Below, piece after piece: positions 1 to 10,824 of a DNA stretch of 64,000 nt (position 1 is its first letter; each line of letters starts with the position of its first letter). This DNA is from Sipunculus nudus (taxonomy: Eukaryota > Annelida > Sipuncula > Golfingiida > Sipunculidae): NCBI GenBank assembly GCA_026874595.1, contig CM049306.1, positions 42,034,019 through 42,098,018 on the forward strand, read 5' to 3'. The notes under the pieces are model-generated. The model was not told where the DNA came from and did not search any database. It saw nothing but the letters and a program-made list of their open reading frames with translations. A program made the translations under genes and the position numbers.

Positions 1-1524
1 TTAGGTGCTATCTTATTTAATGGAGCAAATCACATTGAGGGATCTGTTGATTGATGTCCTCAATTTATGAATGAGAATATAATAAACTGTGGATAACTTA
101 ATGATAAAATGACCGGAGATTAGAAAAAAATATCTGAAAGAATGAAAATTATTTGTGAAAAACTTGGAAAAGAAAAAGATAAAGTGAGGAATGTTACAGC
201 TCAAAAGGTGGATCCGCCTCTGTACATTAATTAATTTATTTAAGTAAGGGGACTGAGTCTAAAACCTGTTGACATGAATGCATTTACAATGATCCATACT
301 TGATCATGTTCAATGTCTAGCCCTGCGATGACAATTGGCCAAATTTAAAAAGGAGCTGTCCATAATGTACCGTTTCATAGAATTTGGTTCCAATTTTGCA
401 TTATGGCTGGAATATATCAGGGGATAACAATAAATCTTATATGTTGATCACATACTTATAGATGAAATTGAAGAAGGTGCTGATACTCTTTCACCACTAT
501 TACTTTTAACTGCTATACAACCAGAAAAAAACTCATAAAAATTACTTAAATTTAGATAACAGCTTAACAATTCAACATGTTAGATCCGCACCAGTGACTC
601 AACGGAAACAAACAAGAAACGTTTCTCCTCCCCTGTATTAACAAGTCTTACCACGTCCCTCCATGGTAGGTGTAACAACAGAAGTTTTGTTTGGATTTTA
701 ACTACAAAAAACCGCTGATCTCCGTTTTTGTTTCCATAGAGCAATAAATTCCGATTTAGACGTAGTATGGCGACTGAGTTTCTAATTCAAAATTATGGAT
801 ATGTAATCGTCAATCTTTTTTTTTTCAAATATGAAATTTCAATTTCCTCATATATGGAAATAAAAAAATCTGTTCACATGACACAATTTACTAAACAAGT
901 AAAGTTATGCTTGCATGTAAATATTATTTTGCATCATCTCCTGAGGTCGTGCAAATATACTTTTAACTCATTTTAGTTTACTCAAGCAGTATTTTTATAT
1001 ACTCACATATGCAAATCTGTTCACACATGACATAGTTTACTGACATTAGTAAATTTACTTATGTGTGTATTTATACTTACATGAGTAAATGTCTGCATGT
1101 GAATTGGGCTTTAGACATTATAAACATGCAGAGTAAAATGAACTTAAAAAACTTAAAGGCCTGGACACATATCGCCAATATCACCTCAATGGGCTGTCCC
1201 GATGTCACCTCGATGTGGCCTAATTTCCTCCCCATGTGTTTCGGTGTGACCTGGATTCTAAAGAAAGGGTGAACATGGTAAAAAATATTCCAATGTCTCT
1301 CCGACATTCTCCAAATTCCTCATGTAATCCTGATTTATTCCGACGTGTCCCGGTGTTACCCGATGTCACCCGATGTTACATGTTTGAGCAACTCTTAATG
1401 GTTTCTTTAGATTTACGCTGTTGCACGATTTTCCGCAAAGATTCATAGCGTTTGTGTCGGTTTTTCTTATATGAGTTAAATTTATCCTCCCTGTGTGATG
1501 ACCTTATCTTGTAACGTAATAAGA
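1..1524. other. No gene seen; AT-rich flank
   Basis: I see no coding signature. From about 840 to 1110 there is loose repetition of phrases built on 'tctgttcacatgac' and 'actcacat', and from about 1180 to 1380 short phrases like 'cgatgtcacc' recur several times. Both may be decayed short tandem repeats. All open frames here are short and unrecognisable. Confidence 0.6.
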
Positions 1525-2560
1525 GAGATGCAGGTACACGGTACGTCTCTCGGGTAGCCGAGTAGGCGTTAAAAATCGCACGGGCATCCTACGACATCCG
1601 TAGTCTACTATACGGTGCCCGAAGGGGGCTGCCTGAAGCCTCGGTCACAACCCGCTGCGGTCACCGCACATCGTAGAGTATCTTACGGTTTTTTGGACCG
1701 CAGGAATACTTAAGCCTTGGTCACAACCCGCCGCGGTCATAGCACACCGTAGATCACCTTTCGGTTTTTGAAATCGCAGGAACACTAATTCGTCCGACGT
1801 GCGGGAACGGTAAGGTGTCTTACTCATTCTCACGGCCCTCGCACGGTAAAGTAAGCTAACCCTGCGGACGCCGCAAGCTAACCTTGCGGAAGCCGCAAAG
1901 TCCCCTTAAATCTCGGTCACAACCCGCTCAGTCACTGCACACCGTAGAGTACCGCACGGTTTTGGGGACCGCAGGAATAAGACAGACGCAGGTATACCGT
2001 ACGTCTCTCGGGTAGCCGAGTAGGCGTTAAAAATCGCACGGGCATCCTACGACATCCGTAAGTCTACTATACGGTGCCCGAACGGAGCCCGTAGGGGGCT
2101 GCCTGAAGCCTCGGTCACAACCCGCTGCGGTCACCGCACATAGTAGAGTACCTTACGGTTTTTTGGACCGCAGGAATACTTAAGCCTTGGTCACAAGACG
2201 CAGCGGTCACAGCACATCGTAGATCACCTTTCGGTTTTTGAAACCGCAGGAACACTAATTCGGCCGACGTGCGGGAACGGTAAGTGTCTTCCTCATTCTC
2301 GCGGCCTTCGCACGGTAAAGTAAGCTAACCCTGCGGACGCCGCAAGCTATCCTTGCGGAAGCCGCAAAGTCCCCTTAAAAACTCGGTCACAACCCGCTGG
2401 GGTCACCGCACACTGTAGAGTACCGCACGGTTTTGGGGACCGCAGGAATAAGACAGACACAGGTACACCGTACGTCTCCCGGGTAGCCGAGTAGGCGTTA
2501 AAATTCGCACGGGCATCCTACGACATCTGTAAATCTACTATACGGTGCCCGTACTCATGG
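1525..2560. repeat. CpG-rich higher-order tandem repeat, unit about 455-475 bp
   Basis: The phrase 'gggtagccgagtaggcgtta' recurs near 1552, 2009 and 2484, so the unit is about 455-475 bp and just over two units are present. Each unit contains three diverged sub-repeats of about 65-75 bp that start with 'ggtcacaacccgc' and end near 'ccgcaggaa' (first unit near 1645, 1711 and 1916; second unit near 2115, 2191 and 2390). A segment of the type 'ctgcggacgccgcaagcta' lies between the second and third sub-repeat. The block is GC- and CpG-rich compared with the AT-rich surroundings. No protein is recognisable, and short open frames across it are by-products. It may be a satellite or the inside of a non-autonomous transposon. 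Confidence 0.85.
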
Positions 2561-4150
2561 CCGCCGCATCAACTAAAGCGCTTGCGCTAATGTCAGTTAC
2601 GGTCGTTGCGGAATCCCTGCGGCCTTTGCAAAACGTGCGGTTGCCGGACGTCAATCACACGGAATAGCCCAAAACACCCGCCGTACGGCGACCGTATCCC
2701 GGTTGTGACCGAGGCTTAAGCAGTGAAATCCAGCTTGACGAACATGCTCCTTTGTTATCATGACCAATTTTTTCTAACCGTCGTGTAAATTTAACATAAA
2801 TCGCTTAAGGACCAGTCACACTAGGGTTTACTATAATCTATGACTAGTTACAACCTGCAACCGTGGGACGTGGAGACCACGAGTAATCACCACTTACTAT
2901 GAAGACCATCTTCAGCATCTGTCACAACCTGCTGTAGTCAATGCATTTTTGGGACCACAGGAATAAGTTTGCGGTGTTAATGGTTGTGCCTGGCCGATGC
3001 ATACGGACATCGTGAACATCCCGTGAGGTTTGTGTTAACGCCTGACCGTAAGGCCCCGGTCACAACCCACCGTGTGTGTTTTTGGTCCGTACGTTTTTTG
3101 GGGAGGCCACGGCCGCCACGTTTTTCTGAAAACGTGGGGAGGGAGTGGCAAGAGTAGGGAGGGAGTGCGTCAACGCACGGTTGCGCAAGGTGTAAGTACC
3201 TGGCCCATGAGCGTTTGCGTGCATCGTACGATGCGCTCGTGGTAGGTGAGTTGTACTTGCTCACAACGTGCTTGTAACGTACGATCTCCGTGCGATTGCC
3301 ATGTTGTCGTACGGAGGCAGTACTTACACGTGCTGCTCACGTACGGTGCCCTTACTCACACGCATGTTGTAAGTGCGTGCAAGTGCGATGAACGTAAGTT
3401 TTTTTCGCCCGATGTCGGGGGTGAATCCTTAGCCCGAACGCAGCCCAAACGCAGCGAAAGTTCCTCCTGCACTAAAGGTGCTACGGCGTGTCTGCTCGCT
3501 CCCAAATCCGTACTGAGGCGATACTCACCACGTACGGATCCCAAAGTTTTGACCACGTTTTTGCAAGTAGACAGCACGCACTTGCAAGTACGGCGGGTTG
3601 GGACCACGGCTTAAGAGAGGAATCGTACGCTTGTGGGACGTGCATAGTGCGACGGACGTACGGAGGTCGCACGAACACCTTACGTCCACCTTGAGGTATT
3701 GTGTCAATGGTGTGGAAGCCGCGCGAAGATGCCATTATAGCAATAATAGTTGATATTGCCTCTTGCTGTTCATGTTAAAGTTTAAGCTCCAGTCTTGGTT
3801 ATATGAACGGCACACCTTGTGGCGGTATATGTGCATGGTATCTTGATATGTCGAACGTGCCATTGCAGTTTTCCCTGGGTAATTCCCATTTGACCTAAAG
3901 CCCGTACACAAGCAGAACAATCCCCGTGCGGGCGTCTTGCGGAAACGTCAAGGTCTACCTAATTCACACGGTGTTCGCACCAAGACCGACAAACGTCTTG
4001 ACACAGCGCGACACTGCCGCGACACAAGAGGACGTCACGACACACTGTACGACATTTGGTCGCGTGGCGTGTCAAGAGGCGTGTCGGCCTTGGTCGGTCC
4101 GCTCTTATTAAGCCTACCTTATCTTACTGTTAGGCGGCTCTAAGCGACTA
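2561..4150. repeat. Diverged GC-rich relatives of the 1.5-2.5 kb repeat
   Basis: CpG-rich sequence continues with decayed copies of the same motif: an inverted copy 'ggttgtgaccgaggcttaag' at about 2700-2719, and direct copies near 2922 and 3057. A related inverted form ending 'cacggcttaag' lies at about 3598-3614. The motif at 2104-2121 ('aagcctcggtcacaacc') and the inverted copy at 2700-2718 could be a pair of terminal inverted repeats of about 17 bp. Several frames of 60-120 codons overlap on both strands here. They are low-complexity by-products of GC richness, and I recognise no domain in them. Confidence 0.65.
3979..4094. repeat. Imperfect inverted repeat (hairpin), arms of about 35 bp
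   Basis: The left arm 3979-4012 ('accaagaccgacaa...' to 'agcgcgac') pairs imperfectly with 4059-4094 ('gtcgcgtggcgtgtcaag...' to 'ccttggt') around a loop of about 46 nt. It lies at the right edge of the GC-rich block and may mark a transposon end or a small foldback element. Confidence 0.55.
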
Positions 4151-5576
4151 GTTGCGATTGGCATTCGAGAGCGAGTGTCCAAAATGTCTCTAAAAGTCAT
4201 GTTGGGTTTTCGGTTTCCTCGCGTGAGTCACAAGGACTCGCACTCGTGTCGCTGGAATTTTGAAAATGTATAAAACAATTCTTGCCACAAATGTTCACTA
4301 AAAATAGCCACGCACTTGTGTGACTGGAACCCTCTTGAATCCGTCTCAGTGTAGTTTCCGTGAGTCAACATGTAAGAGAATGAGACAAGTGAGACAACTC
4401 TAAGAGGTGATGGAAACCTATGAAACTAAATTATGACTAATGAGAGACAGAAATCACAATCAGTGAAACAAAAGCAAAACGCGCAAATGTCGTGCAACTG
4501 TTGCATGTTTGTGAGCTTCATGAGCTTTTGCCCAAATTCCGCCCCCGTGTTCATGAGACATTCGTAAATCAGAGTTTTAACGGGTACATGAACGATTCGG
4601 AAGGATGCGAACGTTCGAAAAATGGCAAAGTCCCACATTCGTATTCGGGGTTCGGATGCATCTTCAATTATTCGATGTTTGGAGGCAAACTACTCCGAAT
4701 ATGGGACTTTGCCATTTTTTTCGATATTCGCCTCATTCGCGAATCGTTCGCGTGCTCTGTGAAAACCCTGCTCAAAACCAACTCAGTGTGATTACAAATG
4801 GACATTGCAACTAATTCGTATATTTTCTTGCAACTTTGTATTTCCAACTAGCCGCCAACAGTCGAATGAGATGCGGGCTTTACGGCCGAAGCAAAGACGC
4901 CGCACGACTGTCGCAAGTACACCGTACGCTTTTTCGGGTTAATCAGTTGTCTGCCAAGTCAGCGTGAAAATCGTAAGGGCTTCCAATGATTTCCGCATGG
5001 TGACTGTGCGGTGTCCTTATTTGTATCAATGTATTTTTGCGTAACCGTTTGCCTCAGTTCCATTCATATTAACGTGCTTCCATGTGAAATATAAATGATT
5101 TATAAATGACACTTAGCTTCTCAAGGTGGAAAATTGGAATATAGTACTAGACATTTTCCTGTCTTAACTATTTTAAATTCATGTCTTTATCTTGAAATAA
5201 ACTGGGCTGTCACGTTCTAGTCGTGAGGAAGAAAATATTTTTTTAAATGAATTAGACCGTGCACCCTTGGAAGCTCGCGTGATTGCACAGTTATATAGTC
5301 TCTTGATACAGGGAGTCTAATATCAAACTTATTTATGAGATTTCCGCAGCCAGCATAAAGCCATTCAGAGAAATTAAACGACCGTCGCAATGGCAAGGGA
5401 TGGCCGCGTCTGCCAGACTGGATTAGTTTAACTGGATTCATTTACAAGATCCGTCAGCCAGAGCGTCCTACCGTCCGATTTGACGTTTTGCTTTGAAATC
5501 TGATTAAGCAATGTGCATGTGGCCCGGATATAATGGTTAGTTATAAGCCAAGCCCACCATTACAGCATTATTCACA
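4151..5576. other. No gene seen; intergenic
   Basis: Apart from the foldback at 4590-4749 and a short GC-rich patch at about 4860-5020 that resembles the preceding CpG-rich repeat ('caccgtacgc', 'gtgcggtgtcct'), I see no structure. Frames here are short and unrecognisable. Confidence 0.55.
4590..4749. repeat. Foldback element with arms of about 53 bp
   Basis: The left arm 4590-4641 and right arm 4696-4749 are imperfect reverse complements. The best-matched core is 'aatggcaaagtccca' at 4620-4634 against 'tgggactttgccatt' near 4702-4716. The spacer is about 55 nt. Such palindromes are typical of MITEs or foldback transposons. No coding potential is seen. Confidence 0.7.
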
Positions 5577-5786
5577 GTGGTGATTACTATCTCCAGGGGA
5601 CTTTATTATCCAAAAAAGAGCTCGGGTTGGCTTAAAGACTCTCTTTCATATGCAGCCCGTGCTGAAAATAACTGCGTTAAACATCGCGCACTGTCATTGT
5701 GGATAATTAGAATTGCCGCAGTAATAAGAGTATGTTTTACTTCTGCTTGTAACATTAATGTTGGAGCATTCCGTTCACTTTACAGC

Positions 5787-5849
5787 CGGTTAAATGAATT
5801 TGAAAAAAAGGCCATACTGGAAGACTTGAAAACTTTACCGGATAAGTAG
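5787..5849 (+). CDS. Weak candidate terminal exon
   Basis: A short open frame preceded by an acceptor-like pyrimidine stretch and 'cactttacag' ends in a stop at 5847-5849. It would encode a charged helical tail of about 20 residues (RLNEFEKKAIL...LPDK). The same frame stays open upstream to about 5577. There is no recognisable family, no clear polyadenylation signal close downstream and no matching upstream exon. It could equally be a chance frame. It sits about 100 bp left of Helitron-like element 1. Confidence 0.15.
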   Translation, partial: RLNEFEKKAILEDLKTLPDK

Positions 5850-5996
5850 TATGTTTACCTCTTACAACTCTGCTTAATAATCTTATGTCATCCCAAATGT
5901 TTGCCTGTTAACTTACTTTGTATTCTTTTATACCTCAACAAGGTATTATTGTATCCGCAAAAACAGAGTTTTGCGGATACTATGTTTTCAGCTGCA

Positions 5997-5997
<1 letters not shown>

Positions 5998-6029
<32 letters not shown>
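5998..6029. repeat. (GCC)n microsatellite
   Basis: About ten uninterrupted GCC triplets lie just inside the 5' hairpin of Helitron-like element 1. They produce an artefactual run of prolines on + and glycines on - in overlapping frames. Confidence 0.95.
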
Positions 6030-6130
6030 GTAGGTTTCCGGAGAACTCCTCCGTAACCGCTGGGCGGAATTTTACGAAACCCGGGATTATGTTCGGGTCA
6101 CATGTGAACTGCTGCGCCCCGATTTTGTTT

Positions 6131-6143
6131 TGACCTCTGACCT
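6131..6143 (-). promoter_or_regulatory. DR1-type nuclear-receptor-like site
   Basis: TGACCT-C-TGACCT, two perfect AGGTCA half-sites on the minus strand spaced by one base, as bound by RXR, HNF4 and COUP-TF type receptors. It lies inside Helitron-like element 1, between the GCC tract and the array. Function is untested. Confidence 0.25.
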
Positions 6144-6196
6144 TTCCTCTGCGCTCTGCGTCCGTTTGTGCGTCTGTTTCCACACATAAACCCACA

Positions 6197-7595
6197 TATC
6201 TCGGGAACCGTTTGACCGATCAGGAAATTTTTTTTGCACAAATGTAGCCCTTGGAGAGCTTTATAACATACACAAAAAATGGTGGCGCCACCTGCAACCA
6301 TGTTTGCACAGTGTCCATCTGTTTGTCTGCCTTGGGTTAAAATCACTCATATCTCTGCAGTGACTTGACTAATTCACCTGAAATTTGGCATGCGTATACA
6401 TCCTGGATAGCTTTTCTGATTTTGTGACAGGTGGCGCCACCTACATTCACGTTTACGCTGCAGACATCCAAGCTCATATCTCGGGAACCGTTTGACCGAT
6501 CAGGAAAATTTTTTTGCACAAATGTAGCCCTTGGAGAGCTTTATAACATACACAAAAAATGGTGGCGCCACCTGCAACCATGTTTGCACAGTGTCCATCT
6601 GTTTGTCTGCCTTGGGTTAAAATCACTCATATCTCTGCAGTGACTTGACTAATTCACCTGAAATTTGGCATGCGTATACATCCTGGATAGCTTTTCTGAT
6701 TTTGTGACAGGTGGCGCCACCTACATTCACGTTTACGCTGCAGACATCCAAGCTCATATCTCGGGAACCGTTTGACCGATCAGGAAAATTTTTTTGCACA
6801 AATGTAGCCCTTGGAGAGCTTTATAACATACACAAAAAATGGTGGCGCCACCTGCAACCATGTTTGCACAGTGTCCATCTGTTTGTCTGCCTTGGGTTAA
6901 AATCACTCATATCTCTGCAGTGACTTGACTAATTCACCTGAAATTCGGCATGCGTATACATCCTGGATAGCTTTTCTGATTTTATGACAGGTGGCGCCAC
7001 CTACATTCATGTTTACGCTGCAGACATCCAAGCTCATATCTCGGGAACCGTTTGACCGATCAGGAATTTTTTTTTACACAAATGTAGCCCTTGGAGAGCT
7101 TTATAACATACGCAAAACTGGTGGCGCCACCTGCAGCAATTTTTGCACAGCTCCTGTCTGTTTGTCTGCCATGGGATAAAATCACTCATATCTCGGCAGT
7201 GGTTTGACATATCTGGCTAAAATTTTGCAGGTTTATACATCCCCGACAGCTCTCTTGATTTTATGACAGGTGGAGCCACCTGCATTCTAGTGTATGCAGC
7301 AGACATCCAAGCTCATATCTTGGGAACCGTTTGACCGATTGGGCCAAAGTTTTGCATGTGTATAGTTCTCACATAGCTCTTTATCATACGCAAAACTGGT
7401 GCCGTCACCTGCAACCATTTTTGCTCAGCGTCCATCTGATTGTCTGCCACGGGCTAAAATCACTCATATACATGTAGTGGTTTGACTTATCTGCCTTAAA
7501 TTTTGCATATGTATACAACTGGGACAGCTTTCTGGATTTTGTGGTAGGGGGGACAACCTTCATACACAATTTGGCTGTAGACATCCATGCTAATA
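6197..7595. repeat. Tandem array, five units of 280 bp
   Basis: Units begin 'tatctcgggaaccgtttgac' at 6197, 6477, 6757 and 7037, with a degenerate one at 7316. Units 2 and 3 are nearly identical; the last is the most diverged. Each unit holds two copies of the 12-bp palindrome ggtggcgccacc (or a decayed form), alternating at about 149 and 131 bp (6281, 6430, 6561, 6710, 6841, 6990, 7121). The unit is therefore itself an old dimer of a sequence of about 140 bp. Open frames of 62-70 codons repeated at 280-bp spacing are artefacts of the array. Confidence 0.95.
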
Positions 7596-7706
7596 TGCAA
7601 CACTTCACTCTATTTCCCCTTGCCACTTAATCCATGCCTCACTTCACCCGTTCCACTCTGATTTAGGCGGATACACGTAGTCGCTTGTCGACTACCCGTA
7701 TTCTAG

Positions 7707-9679
7707 TTTATTTATTTTTTTTTGCTTGCTTACCAGCAATTAACTTTACACCTGCGTTTTCAATACATTTTGATGAAATTTGTTTGTGGTGAACACCCAA
7801 GAAACAACCCGTTAATATTGGGGGTAAGGTTGATTACTACAATAACCTTCTTTTATAAGATCCTTTACCCTTGTTGATGCAGCAGTTTGTTATCCCTAAT
7901 CCCTGGACAGAGCCATTCACCGGCACCATGCAGGAGCCGGTTTTTATTCTAGGAAGCGGAGCTGATCTATGATACAACCATCGTGTCGGTGAAACACTAT
8001 TCAATGTGACACACAGCAAATTTTGATGAGGGTCCTGGCGGAGTTATATATGTGGTCCCATACAACTTTTCTAGTTTATGAATATGCATGGAGAGTGAAT
8101 CGAAACCTAAACAGTTTTTCAAAACCTTTAACGGACAAATATCAAACTATCCATTGCTAAGAAATTTAATGTAAAAAAACATTGAAAATTGATCTTAAGA
8201 TTTATCTGAAATGATGCACGTATTTCTGTCATAAACTGGTATAGGCATTCTTTGCCTGTAATTGTTTGCAATCCGACTAAACCATTTCTTCTTAACTGTT
8301 GATAAACATTTTCAAAGCGATAACCCTACATGATGTTAAAACAGAACACGAGCTGACTTTAGAATAACACGTAATATCAGTGGTAAGATTACATGATATT
8401 AAGAAGGTACATAGGCTGACTATTAAAGATAGCCAGGACTAAAATATGGTACTGTGGTAAACCAGTGCATCAAAACCAGGTTGACTGACCCATGGTATAC
8501 ATAATTGGAAGTAGGCAAAGTCGGGAGACCAGCAGTTTTGGGATATTAAGGTGACAATAGTATTGGTGTACAATGTAAAAGTTATAATGGTTTTTATAAT
8601 GAGTCTCATAATAAACCAAATCGGATGTGAAGGATTCTAAGGTTATAACAAAATCCAAAGAAATTGAAACGTGAACATCTGTCAACCGCGTCTCTGTCGT
8701 TTTGTTGGACAAAAGTAAATATCATATGGAATAAATGTACATAGGCCACACACAAACCGCCGTGGGTATTTTTTTGTGATTGAACAGTACTAAATCCAAA
8801 GTAGTGTTTGCCAGTTGGTGCTATAGTCCTTGATTCCTTCAGGGAATTTATCTTTGTAATATAGAAAATTGACTAAAACGCTGTGCTGTGCATTTACACA
8901 ATATCATGAATTGACGCACATCCTTTGCATCCTTTTTCGTCCTTTTTAAATTTTTGTCGACTAATAAATGGTCAAATTAAAAAAAAAACCTTTCCTCCTA
9001 GCTGCGCCATTTGTTTTCATCCAAAATTCTTCAGGTCATCTGTGTTTGTTGTGGCTTCGTGGTGTTTAAATGTCAATATTTTCACTGATAGTGGATCGAC
9101 GACCTTCATTATCAACGACCTTCATTACTATAGTCCGTTTAATCCCCTCATGTTTACCTGTTTTGTTTTTTCCTATGAACATTTTTTTTGGTTACATTTC
9201 AAGGGAACGATTGTTAGTGTATGTAGAGGATGAAAGAGTCTAATTTTCAACAAGGTAAGTAAGTACTTGCTTTACACCTAACATTAGAAACAGATTTATT
9301 TTTAAAAAATACTTATTGCGGTCAGTGACATTTATTACATGAAACAACAGTCTCAGTTGACAGCTGCTGATTGGATGATGTCATGTAAACACTCTAAAAA
9401 ATTAACCTAGCTAAAATAAAAGGATGCCTGCTCATGCAGAGACACACCTGATCTGCTTGATCATTATGAAGAGACCGAAAAGTTGTCAAACACAAACTGG
9501 AGATTTACTGTAAAATTCTTAAATACCTTAAGCTATTACTTCCATATGTAATTTTCTAGAAAATTATTGAAGAATATAAACTTAAAAAAATATCTCCTAA
9601 AGAGGTGGGCACAGGTTTGTAGAGTACAGTGACGAGATCGCTCAATTGAATAGATAAAAGAAATAACCGGAGGATCAAA
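7707..9679. other. No gene seen; AT-rich intergenic
   Basis: No domain or exon signature is visible. A short segment at about 9349-9393, containing 'cagctgctgattggatgatg', matches in inverted orientation a segment at about 43003-43040, so it is probably the end of a dispersed repeat. Confidence 0.55.
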
Positions 9680-10286
9680 GGCTGTCTGGAGAGTATTTCA
9701 CTCTTACTGTATATTCTTTTAAAGATAGTAGTATATCTGTTTTGTCATTTGAGAACATTTGTGTCTAGACCAATTCAGTGTGTTGACCGTATTTTTGTCA
9801 GCTCTGTACCTCGAGCAGTCGGAAGGGCATTTTTATGTGGAGACAATCTGGAGAGTGTCTGTCATAAAGGAATTACTATTTGGAGGGAATTACTATCAGA
9901 AAGGTTTTACTATCTGGAGAGTATTTGTCGCGAGAGTATTGTATACTGGACCATATTTCTGTCAGCCCTGTAGGGTATTTGTATTTGAATACAATTTCTG
10001 TCTGTTGGGTATTTCTGTCTGATGTGTATTTCTGTCTGATAGGTATTACTGTCTTGATAGTATTTCTTCCTGTACAGTGTTCTTATCGAGGCGGTATTTC
10101 TGTCAGCCAATTACATCTGTCTGGAGAGTATTTTCATCTGGAGACAATTTCTGTCTTTCGAGTATTTCTGCGTAAAAAGGTATTTCTGTCTGGATAGTAT
10201 TACATCTTGTTGAAGGCTTCTGTATCTGTTTTTTTTCCTTCTATAGAGTATTTCTGTATTTTTTTCACATTTTGTCTGGAGGTAAT
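9680..10286. repeat. Degenerate minisatellite, motif 'gtatttctgtctg'
   Basis: Variants of 'gtatttctgtctg(gaga)' recur many times at irregular spacing of about 20-30 bp, clearest at 9840-10200. Overlapping frames of 74-105 codons on both strands are by-products of this repetition. The block stops where the long-TIR element begins. Confidence 0.75.
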
Positions 10287-10824
10287 TGTTGTCCGGATTG
10301 TACTAGTTCTTATTCGGATGAATGTTCATATGAGTTATTCGGCTTAGAAGATGGGCGGTTGAAAATCGACAAACTATCAACGTTGTTATGAGAAAGGGAT
10401 TTGAAAAAAAATATTTAAATGGTCGCGTCAATTTTCCTGTGAGATATCGTTTCATCAGTGACTGTGTGAGTTTTATTTCGTTCATAAGGTACAAATAAAC
10501 CCTGAATCCAGCGACAACCCAAGCTGTTTCACCTGCGCTCAACATATCTCACAATTAATTGAAACGCAGTAAATATGAAGCGCGCCTGCCTTAATTGCAA
10601 TTAATAATGTATTCAAGTGTGGAAATAAACACAGAAAACAGGTAGACTTGTTGAACGCCTAATGGCGCCAGATGGATTATATGATCTTTTGAGACGATTC
10701 TGCTGTACAACAGGCAGTGTTATCTGCCGAAAATGTATAATGGACAGTCCATGTATTTCCATACCTGGTCGGGTAATCGTTGATGCAGTGTGTCAGGAGC
10801 TGTCGACAAATTAAGTAATACAGG
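10287..10824 (+). repeat. Left long inverted repeat
   Basis: This is the reverse complement of 14449-14995. Clear anchors are 'aatggtcgcgtcaattttcc' (10418-10437, inverted near 14838-14857) and 'ttccatacctggtcgggtaa' (10757-10776, inverted near 14496-14515). The inner part from about 10684 also matches 15898 onward in direct orientation. Confidence 0.85.

Larger units (their letters stand above)
5946..7706 (+). mobile_element. Helitron-like (HINE-type) element 1 with internal 280-bp array
   Basis: Seen directly: a perfect 12-bp hairpin near the left end (stems 5951-5962 and 5969-5980, loop 'acagag'), a (GCC)n tract, a tandem array (6197-7595), then 'gcggatac' at 7667-7674, which is the reverse complement of 'gtatccgc' at 5951-5958. 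A second hairpin follows (stems 7677-7683 'gtagtcg' and 7689-7695 'cgactac'), and the element ends in CTAG at 7703-7706 followed by T. Known: Helitron-type elements end in a hairpin followed by CTRR and insert before T, and Helentron/HINE elements have subterminal inverted repeats and often internal tandem repeats. Inferred: a non-autonomous rolling-circle element with no protein of its own. The left boundary is uncertain, because a clear 5' TC is not seen and the start may be the TTATT at 5946. Confidence 0.7.

Noticed and set aside
3246-3735. Overlapping frames of 60-122 codons on both strands
   Set aside because: GC-rich repeat with few stop codons. Frames overlap in several registers and share no conserved domain.
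6431-7179. Identical 70-codon frames at 280-bp spacing
   Set aside because: Products of the tandem array, not a repeated gene.
10440-10465. CTGATGA on the minus strand, as in a hammerhead core
   Set aside because: The following sequence lacks a correctly placed GAAA with stem III, and the inverted copy at 14.8 kb lacks the core.
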